From the NCBI GenBank assembly GCA_024400115.1, contig JAKSNF010000002.1:98397-162396 (forward strand): a DNA stretch of 64,000 nt, read 5' to 3'. The position numbers and the translations under genes are program-made. A model generated the notes under the pieces. It made no database searches. It was not told the origin of the DNA and worked only from the letters and a program-made list of their open reading frames with translations. The DNA comes from Paludibacteraceae bacterium (GTDB taxonomy: Bacteria; Bacteroidota; Bacteroidia; Bacteroidales; Paludibacteraceae). This document shows positions 24,639 to 31,190 of this stretch, piece after piece; the first letter of the stretch is position 1; the number at the start of each line of letters is the position of its first letter.

Positions 24639-25631
24639 ATGGTTGCATATTTTGATTTGGCAAATCTAAGATCTTATGCTCAAGCCGGTGCCAATCAGCA
24701 TTGGCAAGATTGCAATAACCTCTTGAAGAAAAACATTGACATTAAATTTACGTTTGATAAAGATGTCCTGCGTACCGAAAAAGCCAAAAGTAAGCAAGCT
24801 ATTGAATCTTGGCTTCGAACGATGGCAACAGGTAGAGGTGGCTCAATTGAATGGAGTCAAAATGGGATTCCTCGTCCAATGGCAGAGGATTCTATATCAA
24901 AAGAGGCACTAACTTCTATACATTTAGTTGATGACAGCAAGGTTTCCGAGGTCGCTTCAAAGGGATTCTTCTTAATCGCCCCCGTTGGTCAAGAGGTTCA
25001 AATTATACGCCAATTATTTCTAGAAGACGAACCATATCCAACAATCCAAATGCGGATTTCGGATTTAAAAGATTGGAAAGTGTTCTCAAAGGAAGTTGCT
25101 CCATGTTCAGATGTAATTGTTGTAGATCGTTACGTGTTTGGTCAATCTGATATTTTATATGAGCGAAACATCTATCAGCTTCTTTCAGAACTTTTATGTA
25201 ATGCACACAATATTGCTATCAATATAGTATTTTTTACGCTTTACACATACAAAACAACATCGGGATATACAAATGTTCCTTTCAAAACTATACAACGGCA
25301 GTTAAAGGAAAGATTAACAAAACAAATAGGAGTAGAACCTAATGTTACATTTGTCAAAATAAAAAGCAAGGATAAACACGATAGAACTATCTTCACGAAC
25401 TATAAGACTTTTGTAAGTGGGGATTCTTATAAATATTTTGGAGAACTTTCTGAAGAAGAGAAATTAACAACACGCGGGGATTGGCTCCATATTAGTTCTT
25501 TAGCTCATAAAAGTAATCAAACGAATTATGATAAATTTTTACAAGATTTACAAAGTATTGTTGATAATGCAAGTAAAGGTATAGGATCTATTAGCGGAGA
25601 TAAGAAGTCAAATTTCCTCTCATTTTCTTAA
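24639..25631 (+). CDS. Unrecognised partner of the AAA ATPase, with an HDR motif
   Basis: The ATG at 24639 directly follows the ATPase stop codon. 330 residues, no signal peptide or membrane segment. I do not recognise the family. Visible blocks: MVAYFDLANLRSYAQAG at the N-terminus, VIVVDRYVFGQSDILYERNI (about residues 163-182), and KHDRTIFTNYKTFVSGDSY near residue 246. The last block resembles the HDR motif of phospholipase-D-like/MIT-C-type folds, in which a conserved His and Arg form the active site, but this is a weak similarity. As the obligate neighbour of a defence-type ATPase it is a candidate effector. Confidence 0.7.
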   Translation: MVAYFDLANLRSYAQAGANQHWQDCNNLLKKNIDIKFTFDKDVLRTEKAKSKQAIESWLRTMATGRGGSIEWSQNGIPRPMAEDSISKEALTSIHLVDDSKVSEVASKGFFLIAPVGQEVQIIRQLFLEDEPYPTIQMRISDLKDWKVFSKEVAPCSDVIVVDRYVFGQSDILYERNIYQLLSELLCNAHNIAINIVFFTLYTYKTTSGYTNVPFKTIQRQLKERLTKQIGVEPNVTFVKIKSKDKHDRTIFTNYKTFVSGDSYKYFGELSEEEKLTTRGDWLHISSLAHKSNQTNYDKFLQDLQSIVDNASKGIGSISGDKKSNFLSFS

Positions 25632-25632
25632 C

Positions 25633-25669
25633 CTGTTCAGTTCCCTTGCACAACAAAGCAGTACCTTTG
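25633..25669 (+). promoter_or_regulatory. Palindromic island promoter, copy D
   Basis: Left arm CTGTTCA (25633-25639, two mismatches), spacer GTTCCCT, perfect right arm TGCACAA (25647-25653), 8 bp, -7 box TACCTTTG (25662-25669). It precedes a structured leader and the 79-aa gene. Confidence 0.7.
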
Positions 25670-25683
25670 CACTCACATTTGAA

Positions 25684-25771
25684 AGTCGGCTGTTTTCGCC
25701 TTTTGTTCCCGACTATAAAGAAGCAACTAATGGCATGCAGATTGGGGCATGCCGTAAGGTGTGCCCCAATC
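25684..25771 (+). promoter_or_regulatory. Structured 5' leader with mutually exclusive hairpins
   Basis: GATTGGGGCA (25740-25749) pairs perfectly with TGCCCCAATC (25762-25771). Alternatively GGCATGC (25732-25738) pairs with GCATGCC (25747-25753), which overlaps the first arm, so both cannot form at once. An outer AGTCGG...CCGACT pairing lies upstream (about 25684-25713). The leader runs about 140 nt from promoter D to the ATG at 25816. Confidence 0.55.
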
Positions 25772-25815
25772 GCTGTCTATAGGCGAATAGTATAAACCAA
25801 TAAACATTCATTTTT

Positions 25816-26055
25816 ATGAGTAACACTATTCGTGAAGAGCAGATAGAAATGCTGCGTCAATCTTTAAGTAAACCACAATTCAAAGCGAGTTTCGCTTATT
25901 ATGAAGCCACCGGTCGTCCATTGGGTGTGTGTCATCCCAGCGGTCATTGGGTCATCACGAACGAAGACCTCCAGTCCGTCCTTAACGCTGCCTATCCTGG
26001 CTTAACCGGTGAAGTACACGATGAATATCTCGCCATCTGGAAGCCGTTTTCCTAA
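25816..26055 (+). CDS. Small protein of unknown function (79 aa)
   Basis: ATG at 25816, 79 codons, no signal peptide and no membrane segment. The sequence is of ordinary composition (MSNTIREEQIEMLRQSL at the start; GVCHPSGHWVITNEDL in the middle). Promoter D and the structured leader upstream support that it is expressed. I recognise no family. It is the last plus-strand gene of the defence-like stretch, so a small effector, inhibitor or toxin-antitoxin component is possible but unproven. Confidence 0.6.
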   Translation: MSNTIREEQIEMLRQSLSKPQFKASFAYYEATGRPLGVCHPSGHWVITNEDLQSVLNAAYPGLTGEVHDEYLAIWKPFS

Positions 26056-26130
26056 CTTCGTTGACACTTTCCTAAAAACGTTGACCTCAACTTCGAGACA
26101 ATTTTTGGGAGGTTATAGTTCGCTACGCTT

Positions 26131-26227
26131 ATCTAGGAAATCTAGGTAATCTAGGTTATAAGGAACCCGCATTGAATGCGGGGAAAAAGGAACGAAAAAA
26201 TAAAAGCCCGCGGTTGCGAGCCGCGGG
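26131..26227 (-). terminator. Terminator of the minus-strand recX-prmC unit, in a 348-bp gene-free gap
   Basis: CCCGCGG (26207-26213) pairs with CCGCGGG (26221-26227). On the minus strand it is followed by a T-rich run (complement of 26194-26205). The rest of 26056-26403 holds no gene I support. It does hold three spaced ATCTAGG words (about 26130-26155) and a palindrome CCCGCATTGAATGCGGG (26166-26182). The gap marks the right edge of the accessory island. Confidence 0.6.
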
Positions 26228-26403
26228 AGAGAGACACCTATGAACGCGCCCAACGGTCATAGACCTAATGGACGCGAAGTGCATAACAACATATGCCACC
26301 GGTGGGCAAGTTGTATTTATTCCGAGCCGTACGGACAAATAAACTGAGATAGAATTAATTTCGAACTCTGCCTTTCACTCTGTGAAATAAAGAAGACGGA
26401 AAT

Positions 26404-26904
26404 TTAGATATTGATTTTTGACATTATCTCATCCGTAGTGAAACCACGTTGGGCGAGGAAACGGGCAACTTTATTCTTAAAGTTTAGAGTGGAGAGTGTA
26501 GAGTGTAGAGAAGCCGTCTCGTTTGTAAGTTTAGAGTTGAATAGCTCTTGTTGTTTTTGTTCAATCAAACGGGATAATTGACGATTATATTCCTCTTCGT
26601 CAATCGTGGCTAAGGCCTGATCAATCACAGCGGCGGATATGTGCTTCATTATCAGCATCATGCGAATCTTTTCCCTACCCCAGCCTTGAAAAGCCACCTT
26701 ATCATGCACAAAAGCCGCAGCATAACGCGACTCATCAATAAAACCCTTATCCAAAAGAGAGTCAATAACCCTATCCCGGACCTCATTAGATGCACCCCAC
26801 TGATAGAGTTTTTCCCGCACCTCTGCCACACAATGCTCCGCCACAGAACAGTAGTTCTGCGCCTTAATGAGCAAGTCGCGCTCTGACAAATCGTTCTTTA
26901 CCAT
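26404..26904 (-). CDS. recX: RecX family regulatory protein
   Basis: RecX modulates RecA. Visible three-helix repeat motifs: RDLLIKAQNYCSVAEHCVAEVREKLYQWG, VIDSLLDKGFIDESRYAAAFVHDK and a C-terminal KVARFLAQRGFTTDEI. The start at 26904 (MVKNDLSE) is preferred; an in-frame ATG at 26925 adds seven residues. Either way it overlaps the end of prmC by about 40 bases. Odd: about 20 residues near position 121-141 (FNSKLTNETASLHSTLSTLN) are not family sequence but the translation of a heptamer repeat element. Confidence 0.85.
   Translation of the reverse strand: MVKNDLSERDLLIKAQNYCSVAEHCVAEVREKLYQWGASNEVRDRVIDSLLDKGFIDESRYAAAFVHDKVAFQGWGREKIRMMLIMKHISAAVIDQALATIDEEEYNRQLSRLIEQKQQELFNSKLTNETASLHSTLSTLNFKNKVARFLAQRGFTTDEIMSKINI
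26483..26543. repeat. Heptamer mosaic element 1 (inside recX)
   Basis: Plus strand: four heptamers (TTTAGAG, TGGAGAG, TGTAGAG, TGTAGAG), a 19-nt core AAGCCGTCTCGTTTGTAAG (26511-26529), then two heptamers (TTTAGAG, TTGAATA). Total 61 nt. It keeps the recX frame open. Confidence 0.85.
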
Positions 26905-27748
26905 AACTATCGCGTTTAAGTTCAATATCTATATAACCCAAAGAGGACAATAAATCACACACCTCCGCCCCAAAACGTTCGTTAATCTCAAAGTACAACC
27001 ACCTGCCCAAACGAAGCTCAGCTATCCTACGATAAAAGAGCAACGGATCATCGTTAGGAACGAATAAAGCGGAGGACGGTTCATAGTCAAGAACATTCGA
27101 TTCCATCGACACTTTTTCGGACTCGAGAACGTAGGGAGGGTTACTGACGACTATGTCGTAGTTTAGAGTGGAGAGTGTAGAGTGTAGAGTAGCCGGCTGG
27201 TTCAATAGTTGAGAGTTGAGAGAGAGTATATCCTGTTCGATAAAGCGAACATCGAGGTGATTGCGAGTGGCGTTCTCACGAGCAATGGCTATCGCTTCGG
27301 GACTGATGTCTATACCCGTAACCTGCCAAGCAGGGTGACGCTGCTTGAGCGAAAGAGCTATGCAACCGCTACCGGTGCCGATGTCTAGACAGTTTAGAGT
27401 GGAGAGTTTAGAGTTTAGAGTAGCCGTCTGGTTCAACAGTTTAGAGTTTAGAGAGTTATTGATCCAATCGACGAGTTCGGCGGTTTCGGGACGAGGGATA
27501 AGCGTGGCGGAAGTGAGCTTCAAATCCAGTCCTGACCACAAAATATGACCAAAAATATACTGAATTGGCTCTTTTTTGATAATTCTTTCTAAAATTATTT
27601 CTATATTTGAAATATTTTTCGTATCTTTGCACGCTGAAAGCGTGAAACGGTCTTGACCGGTCAACTCTTCAAGCACCCAAAAGGCTATTTCACGAGCCTC
27701 TTCGGGTGAGTAAATGGGGGTGAGACGAGAAACAATATAATCAATCAT
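26864..27748 (-). CDS. prmC: Peptide chain release factor N5-glutamine methyltransferase
   Basis: Methylates the GGQ glutamine of release factors. The start at 27748 (MIDYIVSRLTP) fits the family and the promoter. The helical N-terminal domain is followed by the SAM-binding motif CLDIGTGSGCIALSLK and the catalytic NPPY in IVVSNPPYVLES. Two insertions, at about residues 99-119 and 176-195, are translated heptamer elements (LNSKLLNQTATLNSKL and similar). The first separates the N-terminal domain from the Rossmann fold; the second precedes the NPPY strand. The protein still has all key residues, so it is probably functional. Its 3' end overlaps recX. Confidence 0.92.
   Translation of the reverse strand: MIDYIVSRLTPIYSPEEAREIAFWVLEELTGQDRFTLSACKDTKNISNIEIILERIIKKEPIQYIFGHILWSGLDLKLTSATLIPRPETAELVDWINNSLNSKLLNQTATLNSKLSTLNCLDIGTGSGCIALSLKQRHPAWQVTGIDISPEAIAIARENATRNHLDVRFIEQDILSLNSQLLNQPATLHSTLSTLNYDIVVSNPPYVLESEKVSMESNVLDYEPSSALFVPNDDPLLFYRRIAELRLGRWLYFEINERFGAEVCDLLSSLGYIDIELKRDSYGKERFVRARLAH
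27163..27223. repeat. Heptamer mosaic element 2 (inside prmC)
   Basis: Four heptamers (TTTAGAG, TGGAGAG, TGTAGAG, TGTAGAG), core TAGCCGGCTGGTTCAATAG (27191-27209), two TTGAGAG. Total 61 nt. Confidence 0.88.
27393..27453. repeat. Heptamer mosaic element 3 (inside prmC)
   Basis: Four heptamers (TTTAGAG, TGGAGAG, TTTAGAG, TTTAGAG), core TAGCCGTCTGGTTCAACAG (27421-27439), two TTTAGAG. Total 61 nt, the same plan as element 2 in the same gene. Confidence 0.88.
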
Positions 27749-27752
27749 GCTG

Positions 27753-27784
27753 CAAAAGTACAAAAAATATTTGATATACGCAAA
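27753..27784 (-). promoter_or_regulatory. prmC promoter giving a nearly leaderless mRNA
   Basis: Minus strand TTTG (27784-27781), 20 bp, TACTTTTG (27760-27753). The -7 box ends only 4 bp before the prmC ATG at 27748, so transcription should start at or next to the start codon. The -33 box overlaps the first base of ribD. Confidence 0.65.
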
Positions 27785-28890
27785 TGGACCTGCACTTTTA
27801 TATGAAGAAATGCCTACAATTGGCTAAATTGGGACAGTATTACGTAGCCCCCAATCCGATGGTAGGAGCGGTATTAGTGGAGAGTGGAGAGATAAACAAG
27901 AAACAAGAAACGAGAAACGAGAAGATTATTGGAGAGGGATGGCATAAGGAGTTTGGAGGTCCACACGCAGAGGTGAATTGCTTTAAGAACGCGGAAGAGA
28001 ACGGCTATACCGATTTTAGTAACTGTACCCTCTTTGTCTCCCTTGAGCCTTGCAGCCACTACGGTAAGACCCCACCCTGCGCGAATATGATTGTGGGTAA
28101 AGGTGTCAAACGCGTGGTGATAGGTATGAAAGACCCCAATCCACTCGTGGCAGGCAAAGGAATAGAGATACTGGAACGGAACGGCATAGAAGTTGTGGTA
28201 GGCGTATTAGAAGACGAGTGCCGCGAACTCAATAAACGCTTCCTTATGCTCCATGAGCACCACCGACCGTACGTCATCCTCAAGTGGGCACAGACCAAGG
28301 ACGGATACGTTGATAAGTTGAGAGTTGAGAGTTTAGAGTGTAGAGTAGGTGCGCCTAACGGCGATAGTGTAGAGTTGAATAAGCCTTTAGTTATTTCGAC
28401 ACCGGTGACGAAGCAGTTGGTGCATAAGATGCGGGCGGAGAATATGGCGATTATGGTGGGGACAAACACGGTTCTCAAGGATAACCCCAAACTCAACGTG
28501 ACACGATGGGTGGGGAGAAACCCGATACGAGTGACGGTGGATAGACATGGGCGGTTAGAGGACGCTGCGCTACAGGATAGAGGACGCTGCGCTACAGGCA
28601 AGTGGAAGATTTTGGATGACTCGGCACCGACGATAGTGTACCGCGAGAATACAGATTGGGAGTATATACTGAATGACTTGGCTCAACGGGGAATACACTC
28701 GATACTGGTGGAAGGAGGCACTACCCTACTCAACCATATTCTCGCAACAGGGATATACGACGAGATACATGTGGAGGTAGCGGACATGGAGATAGGAGAA
28801 GGAGTTCGAGCCCCCGAAGTGACATTGCCGGAAGAATACGAAGAAATAGAGGGAAACCGGTTATACCAAATTATGAATTATGAATTATGA
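27784..28890 (+). CDS. ribD: Bifunctional riboflavin biosynthesis deaminase/reductase
   Basis: Deaminates and reduces the pyrimidine intermediate of riboflavin synthesis. Deaminase zinc motifs GGPHAEVNC and EPCSHYGKTPPC; reductase region with VILKWAQTKDGY, MVGTNTVLKDNP and SILVEGGTTLLNHIL. About 368 residues, longer than usual because of three repeat-derived insertions: residues about 31-47 (heptamers), 178-199 (mosaic element) and 257-272 (a 22-bp tandem duplication). Its stop codon lies inside a heptamer satellite that runs to the next gene's start. It is divergent from prmC, with 35 bp between start codons. Confidence 0.92.
   Translation: MDLHFYMKKCLQLAKLGQYYVAPNPMVGAVLVESGEINKKQETRNEKIIGEGWHKEFGGPHAEVNCFKNAEENGYTDFSNCTLFVSLEPCSHYGKTPPCANMIVGKGVKRVVIGMKDPNPLVAGKGIEILERNGIEVVVGVLEDECRELNKRFLMLHEHHRPYVILKWAQTKDGYVDKLRVESLECRVGAPNGDSVELNKPLVISTPVTKQLVHKMRAENMAIMVGTNTVLKDNPKLNVTRWVGRNPIRVTVDRHGRLEDAALQDRGRCATGKWKILDDSAPTIVYRENTDWEYILNDLAQRGIHSILVEGGTTLLNHILATGIYDEIHVEVADMEIGEGVRAPEVTLPEEYEEIEGNRLYQIMNYEL
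27878..27924. repeat. Heptamer satellite near the ribD 5' end
   Basis: TGGAGAG twice, then AAACAAG and AAACGAG type heptamers (27878-27924). It encodes VESGEINKKQETRNEK, which replaces the short loop usual at this place in RibD. Confidence 0.75.
28318..28381. repeat. Heptamer mosaic element 4 (inside ribD)
   Basis: Four heptamers (TTGAGAG, TTGAGAG, TTTAGAG, TGTAGAG), a 22-nt core (28346-28367) containing GCGCC-TAAC-GGCG, then two heptamers (TGTAGAG, TTGAATA). Same 4+core+2 plan as elements 1-3. Confidence 0.83.
28556..28599. repeat. 22-bp tandem duplication in ribD
   Basis: A 22-bp unit beginning TAGAGGACGCTGCGC occurs at 28556-28577 and 28578-28599. Since 22 is not a multiple of 3, the two copies are read in different frames (EDAALQD, then GRCATG), yet the gene stays open. 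Confidence 0.85.
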
Positions 28891-28938
28891 GTTATGAGTT
28901 ATGAATTATGAGTTGTGAGTTATGAGTTGTGAGTTATG
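28869..28938. repeat. Heptamer satellite spanning the ribD stop and the next start codon
   Basis: Ten or so heptamers of the AATTATG / AGTTATG / AGTTGTG type. The ribD stop (28888-28890) and the ATG of the next gene (28936) both lie within it. Confidence 0.85.
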
Positions 28939-29784
28939 AAAAAGACAATATATATAGTGTTTAGTGTATGGTGTGTAGTGTGTGGATTGACGGGGTGTAA
29001 GTATATACGGGCACACCAGAAAGACGGCGTAGCCGCCGAAGTAAATGGACAGAAGTTGTACGAAACAGACGTGCTCGCCGTAGTGGGAAACCTAACGGGT
29101 GAAGACAGTGCGCGAGTTCGTGGCGAATACATACAACAATGGGCCACCGAGATACTCATTCAAGAGAAAGCGAATGAGTATATAACACCGGAGATAGAAC
29201 GATTGGTAGCCGATTATCGTCGTTCGCTATGTGCCTATGAATATGAAAAAGAGATTATTAGCCAACGCGTAGAAGGGACATTAGAAGACAGCGTGATGAT
29301 ACGTTTTTACGAGAGTCACCAAGAGCGGTTGGTGTTGCAAGACGATATATTCAAGGGATTACTCTTGGTTATTCCGCAAGACGCACCGGAACAGGACGCA
29401 CTAATGAACACGCTCAGTACATTAGAAGAAGATAACTTGCAATTCATAGAACAATATGCCTACCAGAACGCACAAGGTTACGAGTTGTTCTTAGATGAGT
29501 GGAAGACCGCTAATCAGTTATTCGTAAGGATGCCGTTTGAGAAGAATAACTTGGTTTCAGAACTAAAAAACAAGAAGTTGCTGATTGTACAAGACTCGCT
29601 GAATAAGTATATTCTGCAAGTGACGGATAAGTGTTTCCGAGGGAACACGATGCCGTACGATTATGCCAAACATGAGATACAAAAGATCATACTCAGTCAA
29701 AAACAAAACACATTCATTAAACAAGAACACGAGCGCTTATACAAAGAAGGCGTGAGGTCAAAAAAAGTAAAGATATATGAGTAA
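28936..29784 (+). CDS. Periplasmic SurA-like peptidylprolyl isomerase/chaperone lipoprotein
   Basis: Lipoprotein signal with Cys21 (VCGLTGC). The N-terminal SurA-like region (GVAAEVNGQKLYETDVLAVVGN) is followed by helices (EYIQQWATEILIQEKANEYI) and a C-terminal helix. About 282 residues, no clear PPIase parvulin domain. It overlaps the next gene, a two-parvulin SurA homologue, by 8 bases. Inferred: outer-membrane protein folding. Odd: both the start codon and the hydrophobic part of the signal peptide are encoded by heptamer repeats. Confidence 0.78.
   Translation: MKKTIYIVFSVWCVVCGLTGCKYIRAHQKDGVAAEVNGQKLYETDVLAVVGNLTGEDSARVRGEYIQQWATEILIQEKANEYITPEIERLVADYRRSLCAYEYEKEIISQRVEGTLEDSVMIRFYESHQERLVLQDDIFKGLLLVIPQDAPEQDALMNTLSTLEEDNLQFIEQYAYQNAQGYELFLDEWKTANQLFVRMPFEKNNLVSELKNKKLLIVQDSLNKYILQVTDKCFRGNTMPYDYAKHEIQKIILSQKQNTFIKQEHERLYKEGVRSKKVKIYE
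28955..28989. repeat. Heptamer satellite encoding a signal peptide
   Basis: Five heptamers TAGTGTT, TAGTGTA, TGGTGTG, TAGTGTG, TGGATTG in a row. They encode the hydrophobic core VFSVWCVVCGL of the lipoprotein signal. Confidence 0.75.
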
Positions 29785-31129
29785 ACGATTAGGACTAATG
29801 GGAATCATTCTCTTGGGTTGTTTATACACTCAAGCGGATAACATCATCGACGAGGTGGTATGGATCGTGGGTGATGAGGCTATATTGCGCAGCGAAGTAG
29901 AAGAAGAGCGTTTACGTGCTCAGTACGAGGGCATAGAGATTATGGGCGACCCATACTGCTTTATCCCCGAGCAGTTGGCAATACAGAAACTCTTTCTGCA
30001 CCAAGCGGACTTAGACTCGATTGAAGTGAGCGAATCGACGGTGAGTCACCAAGTGGATATGCGCATGAACTACTATATCTCTCAGATTGGTTCAAAAGAA
30101 AAGATGGAGGAATACTTCCGCAAGTCGTCTGTTGATATACGCGAGGAGATGATGACCACGGTGAGGAATCAGATTGTTATTCAGCAGATGCAGGCTAAGT
30201 TGACGGAGAACATCAAGCCCACGCCAGCGGATATACGCCGTTATTACAATAGTCTGCCGGAGGATTCGATTCCCGTTATCCCAGCCCAAGTAGAGGTGCA
30301 GATACTGAGTTTTGAACCGCAAGTACCGATAGAAGAGACGGAGCGTGTGAAAGCGCGATTGAGAGAGTTCACGGAGCGTGTGACTTCGGGTCAAGCGGAC
30401 TTTGGTATGTTGGCTCGTCTCTATTCAGAGGACACGGAGAGTGCTAAACGCGGAGGTGAGTTGGGTTTTGTAGGAAGAGGGCAGTTGGTGAGTGCTTTTG
30501 CGGATGTGGCATTTAACCTCAACGACCCCAAGCGCGTATCGCGTATCGTGCAGACGGAGTATGGTTTCCATATCATTCAGTTGATAGAGAAGAAAGGTGA
30601 CCGTATCAATTGCCGACACATACTACTCCGTCCGCGTTCGTCGGCGACGGATAAGATTAAGGCTATCCAACGTCTGGACTCTATTAAAACAATGATAGCG
30701 GATAGCACTCTCACGTTTGAGCAGGCGGTTATTCGTTTCTCGCAAGATAAGGACACGTATATGAACGGTGGTTTAATGACTAATCCCAATACCAATTCGA
30801 GTAAGTTTGAGTATCAGGATCTGCCACCCGAGATTGCCCGACAGATATACAATTTAGGTGTAGGGGAGATCTCCGCTCCATTCGTGATGATGGACGCCAC
30901 GAAGAACAAAGAGGTGTGCGTTATCGTCAAAGTGCGCAGTAAGGTGGATGTACATAAAGCCAATCTAACCGAAGACTTCCAAACGATACGGCAGATGTTG
31001 GAAGCCAAATTAGGAGGCGAGTATATAGAGAACTGGATTCGTAAGAAGATAAAGGAGACATATATCCATATCGACCCCGAGTGGGAGAACTGCGAGTTCC
31101 GATATGAAGGATGGGTGCATGACTTTTAG
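29777..31129 (+). CDS. surA: Periplasmic peptidylprolyl isomerase SurA
   Basis: Chaperone for outer-membrane proteins. Signal peptide (MSKRLGLMGIILLGCLYTQA), a SurA N-terminal domain (DNIIDEVVWIVGDEAILRSEV), two parvulin domains (from about residue 175, VQILSFEPQVP with GGELGFVGRGQL; and from about 278, INCRHILLRP with NGGLMTNPNT) and a C-terminal helix. About 450 residues is normal. It overlaps the upstream chaperone gene by 8 bases. A heptamer mosaic element starts right after its stop codon. Confidence 0.92.
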   Translation: MSKRLGLMGIILLGCLYTQADNIIDEVVWIVGDEAILRSEVEEERLRAQYEGIEIMGDPYCFIPEQLAIQKLFLHQADLDSIEVSESTVSHQVDMRMNYYISQIGSKEKMEEYFRKSSVDIREEMMTTVRNQIVIQQMQAKLTENIKPTPADIRRYYNSLPEDSIPVIPAQVEVQILSFEPQVPIEETERVKARLREFTERVTSGQADFGMLARLYSEDTESAKRGGELGFVGRGQLVSAFADVAFNLNDPKRVSRIVQTEYGFHIIQLIEKKGDRINCRHILLRPRSSATDKIKAIQRLDSIKTMIADSTLTFEQAVIRFSQDKDTYMNGGLMTNPNTNSSKFEYQDLPPEIARQIYNLGVGEISAPFVMMDATKNKEVCVIVKVRSKVDVHKANLTEDFQTIRQMLEAKLGGEYIENWIRKKIKETYIHIDPEWENCEFRYEGWVHDF

Positions 31130-31190
31130 TTGAAAGTTGAAAGTTTAAAGTTGAAAGAAGCCGTCTAGTTTTATAGTTGAAAGTTGAAGA
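31130..31190. repeat. Heptamer mosaic element 5 (intergenic, provides a start codon)
   Basis: Four heptamers (TTGAAAG, TTGAAAG, TTTAAAG, TTGAAAG), core AAGCCGTCTAGTTTTATAG (31158-31176), two heptamers (TTGAAAG, TTGAAGA). Total 61 nt. The last heptamer contains the TTG start of the next gene. Confidence 0.88.

Noticed and set aside
15701..25669. Palindromic promoters as invertible (phase-variable) promoters
   Set aside because: The inverted-repeat arms are 7 bp apart and lie upstream of the -7 box; they do not flank an invertible segment, and no invertase gene is nearby.
27784..28890. ribD as a frameshifted pseudogene because of the 22-bp duplication
   Set aside because: The frame is open to the end and all deaminase and reductase motifs are present in one frame.
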